A stretch of DNA of 64,000 nucleotides from a bacterium (GTDB lineage: Bacteria > Bacteroidota > Bacteroidia > Chitinophagales > Saprospiraceae): the NCBI GenBank assembly GCA_024742755.1, contig JANSXW010000001.1:1-64000 (forward strand), given 5' to 3'. Below, in pieces: positions 24,500-33,524 of this stretch; position 1 is the stretch's first letter; every line of letters begins with the position of its first letter. Under the pieces are notes generated by a model that searched no databases, was not told where the DNA came from, and saw only the letters and a list, made by a program, of their open reading frames with translations. The translations under genes and the position numbers were made by a program.

Positions 24500-26863
24500 C
24501 TAAAGCAGGGTTTCTATACGGTTGACCCCACTGCTCAGCTGCATATGTTCTGCACCCAAGCACCAGTCTCCTGAAAGCCCTTCCGGCAGTATGACCTCCG
24601 CCCTGAGCTTGCCGTCCGCAACCTGATAGTGTACCTGAATACGCCCTTTGGGATGAGGCATTGAGGCGCTTACTTCCTGCAGGCCATTAAGGTTTGGCGC
24701 AATGCGAACCCGGTTGAAGCCCGTGTCTGCCGGCTGAATACCGCAAACCAGGCTGAGCAGGTAGTAGGACGGATGGGCGCTCCAGGCATGGCAGTCTGAG
24801 CGGTCGTGCGAAGCAAAACCCGTCTCGCCAAAAGTGGTGAAGCCTTTGTCCAGAAAGTCCTCCCAAAAACCCAGGTGCTCCAGAAACAGATGCGCTCTGC
24901 CTGCTTTTTGCATGGCTTTAAAAAGGAAAAAGGAAAAATAGGAACTGGCTCTTTCGTCAAAATGCTCATAACTCACCACCCTGTCGAATAGCGCGGGCTG
25001 CGAAACCGGCGCAACCGCATCACAAAGGATTGCGAGTATGTTGGTATGCTGTGAAAATTGCTTTTTGTCGGGGAAGTCCGCTATGAGCTGCTTCTCTTCA
25101 TCCCAGCAGTGGATAAACACGGCCGTTTTGATTTTGGCAGACACCTGCTCCCAGTACCTCGCTTTTTCCTCCTCCCCCAGCATTTCATACAGCTTTACTG
25201 CACAGTCCAGGGTATGCGCATAGTACAAAGTCAGCATAGCAGAGTGGCGGAGGACGAACCGGGGCCTCGGCTGAGGTACGGTCCCTTTATGCATGCTCCA
25301 GTCCATAAAGTTCCGGGTATGAATAGGCCCCAGCAGCCCCATAGACTCATCGAGGTTGTACAAGTAGAAATTGAGTACGCCTTCTATAGGCTCAGCAAGC
25401 TGTTGCACAAAAGCGGTATCGCCCCGGAAAACGAAGTAGTCCCAAAGGCTCTGCACCCATGCCAGGCTCCAGGTCCCCTGATCAAAATTGAATCGCGAGG
25501 GATAAGCTGATTTGAAGAGGCGGGTTTCTGTGTTGACCGATTGCGGATACAGGCGCATCATCTCACGGAAGAGCCGGTCGTCTGTTGAGTTGTAGAAGGA
25601 AATAGAAGCTATGGGGCGATTGTCGCCACCATAGCTCAGTTGTTCATAGTAAGGTGTGTCATAGTAGGTCTCTCCGGAGCACATACGCAGGGTGCGCAGC
25701 CCCATTTCAAATAGCTCGTTGAGCTGCGGGTCGTTGCTTTCGAAAGTCCCCATATCCGGATAGGGGTAACCGGAATACTGACTGCGTAACGACAGGAGCT
25801 GAAGTGGTTCTTCGCCTGTATTAATGTCTACTTCCACATAGCGGAAAGCGCGTTTCCAAATCGGCCGGAAGGTACGTCGCTGCCCATCGGTATGAAAGAT
25901 ATCGAATACCCCGTACATCGTTAGGTTGTCCACTGAGTCCCGGTGCCCTTTGATGTTGGGGCCTTCATAGAGGGCTTCCGCATAACGTACTTTAAGCGTA
26001 CTGCCTGCCCCATTTTCTACTGTTAGCTCCGGGTAGCCCATCGTGAAAACCTCGTAGTCAAACAGCACCCTAGCCTGGGTTCGAGCAGGTACGGTGATAG
26101 CAGAACGCCCCTTCAGGAAGCCAGATGGCACTTTTACGCCCGTAGCCTTACGGATGGCTTGGGGGGTTTCCATATGAGTGTCCATGAAGGGGATGTTGCG
26201 AGCCACCAGATTCCAGGGAGCCTTGCCCTGAAAATCAAGTACTTCCGGCACCATCCAGCCGCTGTCGTCATAAGCCAGGGTTTCCCACCCCCAGGGATAG
26301 CGATCGGCAAATACTTCATCACCAGGGCCACAGGCATAGTACCCCTTTACCCAAGAGCGTGTATCGAGTTCCTGGTACGAAATAGGGTCATAGGCTTCGT
26401 TGCGGTAAGTTTTCCAACCCTGATCGCTGCTGATAAAGCGGAAAGCCGGGTCTTCGCTCCTGAACAGAAAAGCGGTTTGGGCAGATATGAACGCCATCGG
26501 CTTATCCTTGCCCATATTGAAAACCATCGCTGCGATGATATTCTTTCCTTTTTCCAGGAATGGGGCAAGATCCAGCACATCATGCTTATAGGTTTTAAGG
26601 TCACCCTTTGCCGGGCCGAAGCAGGCTCTCTGCCCGTTGACAAAAAGCTCATAGCGGTTATCGGCTGAAATATGCACCAACAGCTCAGCGGGCTTCTCTT
26701 CAAGCACAAAAGTCTTTCGAAAATGGTAAACCCCGTACCCTGTTGTATTGGCTGTAGGATAGGAAACCCAGGGCTCAGCATTTCTTTGCGCCATCAAAAC
26801 GTTGCTTGCCAGAAACACAAGGAGCAAACCGATACTGGTGCGAAGCGTATTTATTAATCTCAT
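24500..26863 (-). CDS. GH78 alpha-L-rhamnosidase, secreted
   Basis: A 787-residue enzyme that removes terminal alpha-L-rhamnose. The signal peptide is MRLINTLRTSIGLLLVFLAS. N-terminal beta domains (YHFRKTFVLEEKPAELLVHISADNRYELFVNGQ in two parts) are the jelly rolls typical of GH78. The (alpha/alpha)6 catalytic barrel begins near residue 365, with GTFESNDPQLNELFEMGL and the active-site stretch TPYYEQLSYGGDNR, which corresponds to the CPYYEQLQY-type loop of Bacteroidota rhamnosidases and carries the general acid Glu. Later landmarks are WVQSLWDYFVFRGD and ETGFASHDRSDCHAWSAHPSY. It overlaps the preceding sulfatase stop by four bases, so the pair is translationally coupled. Confidence 0.9.
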   Translation of the reverse strand: MRLINTLRTSIGLLLVFLASNVLMAQRNAEPWVSYPTANTTGYGVYHFRKTFVLEEKPAELLVHISADNRYELFVNGQRACFGPAKGDLKTYKHDVLDLAPFLEKGKNIIAAMVFNMGKDKPMAFISAQTAFLFRSEDPAFRFISSDQGWKTYRNEAYDPISYQELDTRSWVKGYYACGPGDEVFADRYPWGWETLAYDDSGWMVPEVLDFQGKAPWNLVARNIPFMDTHMETPQAIRKATGVKVPSGFLKGRSAITVPARTQARVLFDYEVFTMGYPELTVENGAGSTLKVRYAEALYEGPNIKGHRDSVDNLTMYGVFDIFHTDGQRRTFRPIWKRAFRYVEVDINTGEEPLQLLSLRSQYSGYPYPDMGTFESNDPQLNELFEMGLRTLRMCSGETYYDTPYYEQLSYGGDNRPIASISFYNSTDDRLFREMMRLYPQSVNTETRLFKSAYPSRFNFDQGTWSLAWVQSLWDYFVFRGDTAFVQQLAEPIEGVLNFYLYNLDESMGLLGPIHTRNFMDWSMHKGTVPQPRPRFVLRHSAMLTLYYAHTLDCAVKLYEMLGEEEKARYWEQVSAKIKTAVFIHCWDEEKQLIADFPDKKQFSQHTNILAILCDAVAPVSQPALFDRVVSYEHFDERASSYFSFFLFKAMQKAGRAHLFLEHLGFWEDFLDKGFTTFGETGFASHDRSDCHAWSAHPSYYLLSLVCGIQPADTGFNRVRIAPNLNGLQEVSASMPHPKGRIQVHYQVADGKLRAEVILPEGLSGDWCLGAEHMQLSSGVNRIETLL

Positions 26864-28617
26864 TCCCTGAGTTGGTTTAATTCGTTGAGGGTATAGGCTA
26901 CAAACAGTTGAGTTGGGCTGCCCTTGTCAACCTGTTCCATCAGGGACTCCAGGTGGCGAAGTGCTTCCTGCAGGTGCCCGTGCCGGCCCAATGTACGGGC
27001 GGCAGCTACCTGTACGGCGACAGAAGGGTGCTCCAACTGCTTTCTAACAAAATTATAATGCTCCCCCAGGGAAGCATCCTGTAGTACCCTGCTCAATGCG
27101 TATATACCCCAGTAGCGCACTGCCGGGAAAGGGTCGCGGGCAGCCTTCAGAATGGCTTCCTCATCCGCGCCGGGCGCATTTAGCAGCGCAGCTTCCCAGG
27201 AGCGCTTCACCAACTCCGGATTAGCCCGGGCCCAGTCATAAAGGGCCACGCCTTCACGCTCCTGTATAGCGTGCAGCTCGGGCTCCGGTATGGCGCCCAG
27301 GTCGAGCGTGGAAGCCCGCCAGGCTTCGTGTGCCTGCCGTAGCGCTGTCAGTTTGTCCTGATACGCAGATTGGGCAGCCAGATTGTTCAGCTCATCCGGG
27401 TCCTGAGCCGTATCGTACAATTCTTCCACCGGCTTGCTCGTGTGGAACCATATTTCCTGCGCCGGCTCCAGCTTCCCGGCCTCATGCAAATCAATAAGCT
27501 CCTGCATCATCGGTACTTGCAGCCGGTACTGAATGTCCTGAATATTGGGCCGTTCGGGATGATAGTTCCGAAAATATTTAAAGCGCTCGTCCCGCACACC
27601 ACGGACGAGGTCATACTGCCCATCCATCCGGTCGCGGTGCAAATACACGTAGTCCCGGCCCGGTGCTTTCTGATCGCCAAGGAACGGGCGGCCGTGCATA
27701 TGCTCCGGTACTTTCACACCTGCAACAGAGAGCATCGTTGGCCCCAGGTCCATCAGGCTGATCAGCTCCTCAGCGCGGGTGCCGGCACCGTACCCGTCAG
27801 GATAACGGATAATAAGTGGCACTTTGACCCCCGAGTCATATAACTCCCGCTTTTGCCGGGGCAGCGGGCCGCCGTGGTCGCTCCAGAATACGATGATGGT
27901 GCTGTCCATCAGATTGGCGGCTTCCAGTTGCTGAAGGATGTAGCCCACATGTGCATCCAGATCCATAATATTGGAATACACCCGCGCCACACTCTTGCGG
28001 ACCGCCTCGCTGTCTTGGGGATAATAGCCCGGCACCGGTACCGTATTGATATCCACACCGAGGAAGTTGCGCTCGTTATACCAGGTTTTATGCTCGTGGG
28101 TGACGATGTTGTTGAATACTGTGAAGAAAGGCTGTCCCGGTGCCCGGTTGCGCCAGTGAGCAGTCTTGCTGCTTTCGTCCCAGGTACCTTCGGGTTTTTT
28201 AAAGTTAAAATCCTCTTTGTGCTGATTCGTGCAGTAATACCCGGCCTCCCGAAGATACATGGTAAACGGCCGGATTTCAGGGGGCAGGCCGATACCCCAC
28301 GTACGCATATGCTGTGTGCCCATAGAAGTCGGATATACGCCTGTAATCATAGAGGAACGGCTTGGAGCACATACCCCGGCCACGGTGAAGGCTTTTTCAT
28401 AGACGACCCCTTCATTTGCCAGCCGGTCAATATTAGGTGTGTAAGCGGTGGAATCCCCGTAGGCGGCCAGCATGCAACCAATATCCTCGGTGGAAATCCA
28501 TAGAATGTTTGGCTGAAAACCAAGGCGTGCCGCCGGTGAAGCCTCTTGTGCAACCAATGGCGTGCCTGTTAGCCCGATCAGCAGGCACAGGCTAATCATA
28601 CGAACACAAATCATCAT
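26860..28617 (-). CDS. Sulfatase with C-terminal HEAT-like repeats
   Basis: A 585-residue exported S1 sulfatase related to the sulfamidase/heparan N-sulfatase-like branch. The signal helix is MISLCLLIGLTG. The formylglycine site is C83-A-P-S-R in VAGVCAPSRSSMITG. The first metal motif reads ISTEDIG, with Glu in place of the usual first Asp. Other landmarks are FNNIVTHEH, IIVFWSDHGGPLP, KRELYDSGVKVPLI and TAQDPDELNNL. The last about 90 residues (ARDPFPAVRYWGIYALS, HPSVAVQVAAARTLGRHG) look like HEAT-type helical repeats, an extension found in some Bacteroidota sulfatases. It is the first gene of the leftward group toward GH78, with start codon choice between two adjacent ATGs. Confidence 0.9.
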   Translation of the reverse strand: MMICVRMISLCLLIGLTGTPLVAQEASPAARLGFQPNILWISTEDIGCMLAAYGDSTAYTPNIDRLANEGVVYEKAFTVAGVCAPSRSSMITGVYPTSMGTQHMRTWGIGLPPEIRPFTMYLREAGYYCTNQHKEDFNFKKPEGTWDESSKTAHWRNRAPGQPFFTVFNNIVTHEHKTWYNERNFLGVDINTVPVPGYYPQDSEAVRKSVARVYSNIMDLDAHVGYILQQLEAANLMDSTIIVFWSDHGGPLPRQKRELYDSGVKVPLIIRYPDGYGAGTRAEELISLMDLGPTMLSVAGVKVPEHMHGRPFLGDQKAPGRDYVYLHRDRMDGQYDLVRGVRDERFKYFRNYHPERPNIQDIQYRLQVPMMQELIDLHEAGKLEPAQEIWFHTSKPVEELYDTAQDPDELNNLAAQSAYQDKLTALRQAHEAWRASTLDLGAIPEPELHAIQEREGVALYDWARANPELVKRSWEAALLNAPGADEEAILKAARDPFPAVRYWGIYALSRVLQDASLGEHYNFVRKQLEHPSVAVQVAAARTLGRHGHLQEALRHLESLMEQVDKGSPTQLFVAYTLNELNQLRE

Positions 28618-28716
28618 ATTTTTATCTTATTTTTCTGTTTGAAGTGAAGCACTTGTGCCGGGTTGCAAAAGCCTCCGGAAAGTAAACAATAATAAGGTTC
28701 TGTTTCCACTTTTACT

Positions 28717-28764
28717 ACAGGACGGGGCAGGATACCCTCCCTGACAGCAGGCTATTGCAGGACA
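28717..28764 (+). promoter_or_regulatory. Four phased octamers, putative PUL operator b
   Basis: Two pairs of the repeat occur on the plus strand: ACAGGACG-GG-GCAGGATA at 28717-28734 and GCAGGCTA-TT-GCAGGACA at 28747-28764. Within each pair the period is 10 bases, and the pairs are exactly 30 bases apart, so all four units face the same side of the helix. The array lies in the 225-base divergent gap between the HEAT-repeat sulfatase and the lipoprotein glycosidase. It ends 79 bases before the latter, with an imperfect minus-7-like TAGGTTAG at 28778-28785. Confidence 0.65.
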
Positions 28765-28842
28765 CTCTGCCTTACGATAGGTTAGAAATTAGGTGGACTA
28801 AACCGGAGCTGCCGCCGTGGCTGCTCTCAAATCCATCATTTT

Positions 28843-31299
28843 ATGCCTGACTATATCCGATTTTTTGCGGTATGCCTTCTGCTGCTCATGGTAAGCGCCT
28901 GCGGGCCCGATCAGCCTACTGTACAAGTTTACGAGGAAGGGGGATCGGCCATTATTGAGCAAGAGCAACTGCGCATTACATTTGACCTCTCTGCAGGGAA
29001 ATACGACATCTACCGTTTGCCTGCCGGAGAGGTACTGGTCAGAGGAGCTGCTTTTCAAATCAATGATTTGCAGCCCGACAGTACCTGGCAATACGAATGG
29101 GCAGCTATGCCTCTGCAAGACACCCTTGGCAGTGGACAGACCCTGTCCATAAAAGCCTCCAAGTCCGGACAGCCAGGGCTCATCCTGCAGCTTCAGCTCT
29201 ACGAGGGTGCGCACTATGCCGCTTTCAACTGGGGCTATCAGAACACAGCTCCCAGCCCGGTACAGGTTAAAAATGCAGTAGTCTTAAGCGGGCTGGCCTA
29301 CCCGGGAGCAGACTTCCGGGATTACTACGCACTCGATGGAGAAAGCAACGACTTTCAGACCGTTGTCACGCAGTCTGACACCCTCCGAAGCACCAACAAC
29401 CTGCTCGCTACCTGGGGTGCCAAAGGCCAGCCCAAAACCTCTGTGGTAGCCGGTGGGCTTACGTACCTGGAGTTCTTAAAATACACGGAAGCCATAAGGA
29501 TGGAAGACGGGCTGCAGCTACGGATGTGGCTGGAGGACCCGGTCGGCAAACGAGTAGACCCGGACAGCACCTTCCTGTCCACTGACCGCTTCTACCTCGA
29601 TTTATTAACCGCAAACCGCTACGAAGCGTTGGAGCAATACGGGCAGGTGCTGGCCAAAGCCAATAAAGTGGATATTTCCGGGCCGGACTATGCGATCCTG
29701 AATTTCTGGTACGCCTACATCCGCTACTATGGTGGTGACGAATTCTTAAATACCACCCCCGGCACCGTTGAGGCAATGGAAAAAACCGCCCAAACCGGCT
29801 TCCTCAAATACGGCCCCATTGGCATACGGCTGGAACCCGATGACTATGCGATGCCCAACAACCAACAAGGCTGGTGGGATGATGAGCACTGGGCCATGTA
29901 TGAAGGCGGGCAATTTCTGCCTCCCTATGAAAGCCTCAGCAAATGGGCAGCCGCTATCCGTGAATGGGGCGGCAGGCCCTTTCTCTACTTCCAGACAGCA
30001 CGGCGCTCAGAGGACTATGCCCTTGCCCATCCGGAGCATATGTTGTTTAATGATGCCCACCGGGAGCGCAGCGGCGGCCCTGAGGGCTGGTGGGAAGGCG
30101 GCGACCGGTACTGGAGCTACGACTTCACTGACCCTGGCTTTGCAGCCCATATGGAGGACGTGTACTCCCGCTTGCGCAAAGCTGGCGTTGTTGGGGTCAA
30201 ATACGACTATCCGCTTACCGGATGGGCCTACGATGGCGGGTTCGAAGACCCCTATGCCACCACCGCCTATGCTTACCGCCGTATCTACGAGTTGGCATAC
30301 GATGGGCTCGGGCCAGGGCGCGATATACACGAGCGTATGGGCAAAGGCGATATCACCCTTGGCGTCATCACCACCCACCGGACAGAAGGCGATAACGATG
30401 TCGTCATGCCACCTATGACCGCTAAAACCGGGCTGCGGTGGTATAAGAACCGGGTAGTCTACCACTGTGACCAAGATGCACGCAACCCTTACAACGCCCT
30501 TCCTTATGGCTCCCGCCACGGCGTACGGGCTATGTTTACCATGACCTACCTGACCTCAGGACGGATGGAAATCGGTAAGTACCTCCACAAAATGGCAGAT
30601 ACCATGCAGTACGACCTCTCCCGGGTACTCCCCCTGCATCAAACGCCGGTCAGCCCCAGGCCTGTCGATGCCTTTTCCGGGATGGATTACCCTCAGATTT
30701 ATGACTTGCCCCTCTCCGGTCAGTGGCATATCCTCACATTCTATAATACCCGGTGGGCCGGGGAGGAATGGCCTTCAACACTAAAGGGGCGCTACAAAAA
30801 ACTGGAGGAGGAGCTCCTCCCCCAAACTATAGGACTGCCACTTGGCGCGCCTACGGATGAAGGTGGGCTCGGTTTTGAAGCAAGCCGTCAGTTTCACGCC
30901 TGGGACTTCTGGAATGCCCGCTACCTGGGAACCTTCAGCGGATCTGACTCCCTGGTGCAGCACCTGGCCCCCGGTGAAGCCCGGGTGATGGCTATCCACG
31001 AGGCAACCTCACACCCACAGTTCCTCTCCACCAACCGGCATATTTTGCAAGGATATGTGGAGATGCCGGGACTACCGGCCTGGGACGCTGAAAAGAGGCA
31101 GCTACAAGGCAGCATAACGACAATAGGTGGAGAAGAAATGCGACTCTACTTTGCAGCCAATGGGGCAACAGTAAGCAGCGTCAAAGCTGATGCCGCCGCT
31201 GCCAGGTGGAACTGGATTGACCAGGAAAAGGGCATCTTCACCCTGTACCTAAAGACCGCTGCCAACCAGCTTTGCTCCTTTACCATTAACTTTGAGTAA
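28843..31299 (+). CDS. Lipoprotein glycoside hydrolase, TIM-barrel, clan GH-D-like
   Basis: An 818-residue lipoprotein (MPDYIRFFAVCLLLLMVSAC, lipobox Cys20). The N-terminal third is a beta-sandwich (IEQEQLRITFDLSAGKYDIYRL onward). A barrel follows, with FWYAYIRYYGG, IGIRLEPDDYAMPNN, FLYFQTARRSEDYA, and the strand AGVVGVKYDYPLTGW, whose Asp sits where clan GH-D (GH27/GH36/GH31-related) enzymes have their nucleophile. RVVYHCDQDARNPYN is a candidate acid/base region. The C-terminal beta domain follows from about residue 690. An alpha-galactosidase-like activity is a reasonable guess, but the family is not certain. It begins a rightward pair with the truncated acid-sugar kinase and is preceded by four phased octamers. 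Confidence 0.65.
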   Translation: MPDYIRFFAVCLLLLMVSACGPDQPTVQVYEEGGSAIIEQEQLRITFDLSAGKYDIYRLPAGEVLVRGAAFQINDLQPDSTWQYEWAAMPLQDTLGSGQTLSIKASKSGQPGLILQLQLYEGAHYAAFNWGYQNTAPSPVQVKNAVVLSGLAYPGADFRDYYALDGESNDFQTVVTQSDTLRSTNNLLATWGAKGQPKTSVVAGGLTYLEFLKYTEAIRMEDGLQLRMWLEDPVGKRVDPDSTFLSTDRFYLDLLTANRYEALEQYGQVLAKANKVDISGPDYAILNFWYAYIRYYGGDEFLNTTPGTVEAMEKTAQTGFLKYGPIGIRLEPDDYAMPNNQQGWWDDEHWAMYEGGQFLPPYESLSKWAAAIREWGGRPFLYFQTARRSEDYALAHPEHMLFNDAHRERSGGPEGWWEGGDRYWSYDFTDPGFAAHMEDVYSRLRKAGVVGVKYDYPLTGWAYDGGFEDPYATTAYAYRRIYELAYDGLGPGRDIHERMGKGDITLGVITTHRTEGDNDVVMPPMTAKTGLRWYKNRVVYHCDQDARNPYNALPYGSRHGVRAMFTMTYLTSGRMEIGKYLHKMADTMQYDLSRVLPLHQTPVSPRPVDAFSGMDYPQIYDLPLSGQWHILTFYNTRWAGEEWPSTLKGRYKKLEEELLPQTIGLPLGAPTDEGGLGFEASRQFHAWDFWNARYLGTFSGSDSLVQHLAPGEARVMAIHEATSHPQFLSTNRHILQGYVEMPGLPAWDAEKRQLQGSITTIGGEEMRLYFAANGATVSSVKADAAAARWNWIDQEKGIFTLYLKTAANQLCSFTINFE

Positions 31300-31308
31300 G
31301 GCCTGGCT

Positions 31309-31797
31309 ATGCAGCAAAAGTCCGTAATTGTCCTGGCCGATGACCGCTCCGGTGCCTGCGAAATGGCAGGCATTGCGCTGCGCTTTGGCAGGCAGGCTGA
31401 GGTCCAGCAATCTTTTAATCCGGGCACTGATGTTGCCGTGATCGTTTACAACAGTGATACCCGGAGCCGGGGACTGCCCGAGGCACGGCAAAGGCTCCGG
31501 GCATTTTGCCAGCAACTGCTGAAGCAGGGGACAGGGTGTTATTTCTTCAAAAAGATCGACTCTGTGCTCCGTGGGCATATCGTGGAGGAAGTGATTGCTT
31601 TGGTAAAGGCAGCCCATGAGCGGGGAATCTGGCGAATCGTCATTACCCATGCCATGGGGGACAGCCCGGGCCTGACACTGGAGGACATGTATGTGCTGAG
31701 CCAATACGAGGTTTTCTTTGAACTGACCTCCCTGAGCTATCAGACCGGGCCACAGTCTCACCTTAGAGCGTGTTGGGAAGCAGGACTAATCTATTGA
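31309..31797 (+). pseudogene. Truncated four-carbon acid sugar kinase (DUF1537/OtnK-type), N-terminal part
   Basis: The frame starts 9 nt after the lipoprotein glycosidase and encodes the beginning of a four-carbon acid sugar kinase: SVIVLADDRSGACEMAG (the ADDxTGA-type motif), then VIVYNSDTRSR and YFFKKIDSVLRGHIVEEV (the KKxDSxLRGN-type motif). Family proteins have about 400-450 residues; here the frame stops at 162. The homologous part ends near residue 150, after GPQSHL; the last codons read through a 13-bp sequence identical to the MITE-like element end and stop shortly after. The C-terminal ATP-binding domain is missing, so it is presumably inactive. The kinase once would have fed an acid-sugar catabolic route. 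Confidence 0.7.
31766..31778 (+). mobile_element. Solo 13-bp end of the MITE/IS-like element
   Basis: GAGCGTGTTGGGA, identical to the ends of the element at 21919-22080, occurs once here, preceded by TTA (a TNA target). No opposite end is visible nearby, so this is a lone scar at the point where the acid-sugar kinase is cut. A deletion starting from a former insertion is the simplest reading. Confidence 0.65.
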
Positions 31798-31800
31798 GTC

Positions 31801-31847
31801 AAAAAAAAAACGGGATGCAAACCAGGCTAAGCCCTGTCTGTATCCCG
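31801..31847 (-). terminator. Terminator of the SusC/SusD transcript
   Basis: An imperfect long hairpin (31811-31847, closing pairs CGGGAT/ATCCCG) is followed on the minus strand by ten Ts. It lies 72 bases after the SusD stop codon and is well placed to end the SusCD message. Confidence 0.75.
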
Positions 31848-31918
31848 CTACGGAGTGCGTAAGCAAGGGGCAACTTAAAAGCTGCCCGACTTGCACATGC
31901 CTCAAGTTCCAAATCAAA

Positions 31919-33502
31919 TTATCCACCAGACCATACTGGTTTTTGCGTTAAATTAGGATTCCGGTCGATGGCTTGCTGCGGATAAGGCAGCTTCCAGTGG
32001 CGCTGTGGGTTGAAACCACCAAAGTCATTATCGTCACCATCGGAATCTCCCTCCACGATGGCTTGGAAAGATTCGAAAATGTAGTTTGGCAGGATATCGC
32101 GCTTGCGCACAAAGTCGAACCAGCGCTTCCCTTCGCCGAAGAGCTCCCAGCGTCTCTCCTCAAGAATCGTCTCTACCTTAACATCTCCTGCTGCAAGTCC
32201 GGGAAGACCGGCACGGGCGCGCACTGCATTCAGGCTGGCCAGGCCGGCATCACTCAGGGTACCGTCTGCAAGCAGGTCCGCTTCTGCATGTATGAGCAAT
32301 AATTCAGCATAGCGCAGTACCGGATAATCCACTGTTGAAATGCCATTGACATTCTTTGAGCTTTCCTGGTACCAGAACTTCTGGAAACCCATGCCATTAG
32401 GGCGTGCACAGCAGCGGTTCTGATTCAGCTGATTGTAGAAGCTGGTGGTATCTCCGTTGACGATGATAGGCTCATCCTGGAACCAGATATTGTAGTCTTT
32501 GCGGGCATCCGCATCGTCCCATTGCGCCGCAATACCTTCGTAGACATAAGCCCAGCCAAAGCCCCACATGTTATTGCTGTTGCGCTCCTGACGAGGGTTC
32601 ATGGCCATTGGGAACTGACTGCCAACGTCACCGTCGCTCCAGTTGCCGCCACCGTTGAAGTGGTTGACGGAGAAAATGTGCTCCTTACCGTTATCGTTAA
32701 AGGTTTTATAAATGGACTGCAGGTTCTCGGCTGGTGTATCAAATTCATCAAACAAGCCATAAGGGCCTCCATTGATTACTTCAGCTGCCTTGGACTCAGC
32801 GAGGCCATACCAGCTTGTATTGCCCAGCTCGTCAGCTCCAAAGAGATAAACATTGGCCAACAGTGCCTTAGCTGCCCAGCTTGTTGCCCGGCCACCCTGT
32901 GCCGCAGTAGGCGAAAGGTTTTGCTCCGCAAAAATCAGATCTGCTACCGCCTGTTCATAAACTGCAGAAGCGGGAGAAGGCTCGGGGGTGAATCCGCTCG
33001 GATCATCAGGGATTTCCAGAACGATAGGCACCTCACCAAATATTTTGGTGAGCTGAAAGTAAGCATATCCTCTCAGGAAGGTTACCTCTGCAATAGCCTG
33101 TGTGCGTATTTCAGTAGCGACATCGGCATCCGGTGCACGGGTAATCACCTGATTGCACATATTGATGAGCTGATAGTAAGAAGAATAAACGCGCTGAATG
33201 TTGCTGCTATTGGGATCATAGTTAAACGTCGTCCAGGTCGCGTGAGAGCCATCTGTAGTGGTAGAACCACTGTAGACATTATCCGAAAACTGCTCGAAAC
33301 CTACCATCCCCAGGTACTCGAATGAACTACCAAAACTGAGCCCGCCGTAGGCCGCAATGACAGCCTGATTCAGATCATTTTCAGTAGCAAAGAAATCCTC
33401 CCCGGTGGGACCGGTAGGGTCTACCTGATCCAGCATGTCTGTACATGCAGTGATGGCCATCGCAGACAGGACCACCCAAAGGGCTGCTTTTAATTTTTTC
33501 AT
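31919..33502 (-). CDS. SusD/RagB-family glycan-binding lipoprotein
   Basis: The 527-residue surface lipoprotein partner of the SusC transporter, which captures oligosaccharides and forms the lid of the transporter. The lipobox is AITAC (Cys20) followed by TDMLDQVDPTGPTGEDFFATEND, typical of RagB/SusD. TPR-like helices follow (AEVTFLRGYAYFQLTKIFGEVPIV). The conserved C-terminal region includes YPVLRYAELLLIHAEADL, LNAVRARAGLPGL, ILEERRWELFGEGKRWFDFVR and the final PIPQQAIDxNPNLxQ-like end (here YPQQAIDRNPNLTQ). It lies 22 nt downstream of SusC in one operon. Confidence 0.95.
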   Translation of the reverse strand: MKKLKAALWVVLSAMAITACTDMLDQVDPTGPTGEDFFATENDLNQAVIAAYGGLSFGSSFEYLGMVGFEQFSDNVYSGSTTTDGSHATWTTFNYDPNSSNIQRVYSSYYQLINMCNQVITRAPDADVATEIRTQAIAEVTFLRGYAYFQLTKIFGEVPIVLEIPDDPSGFTPEPSPASAVYEQAVADLIFAEQNLSPTAAQGGRATSWAAKALLANVYLFGADELGNTSWYGLAESKAAEVINGGPYGLFDEFDTPAENLQSIYKTFNDNGKEHIFSVNHFNGGGNWSDGDVGSQFPMAMNPRQERNSNNMWGFGWAYVYEGIAAQWDDADARKDYNIWFQDEPIIVNGDTTSFYNQLNQNRCCARPNGMGFQKFWYQESSKNVNGISTVDYPVLRYAELLLIHAEADLLADGTLSDAGLASLNAVRARAGLPGLAAGDVKVETILEERRWELFGEGKRWFDFVRKRDILPNYIFESFQAIVEGDSDGDDNDFGGFNPQRHWKLPYPQQAIDRNPNLTQKPVWSGG

Positions 33503-33524
33503 AGTTATACAATTTTTAGGATGA

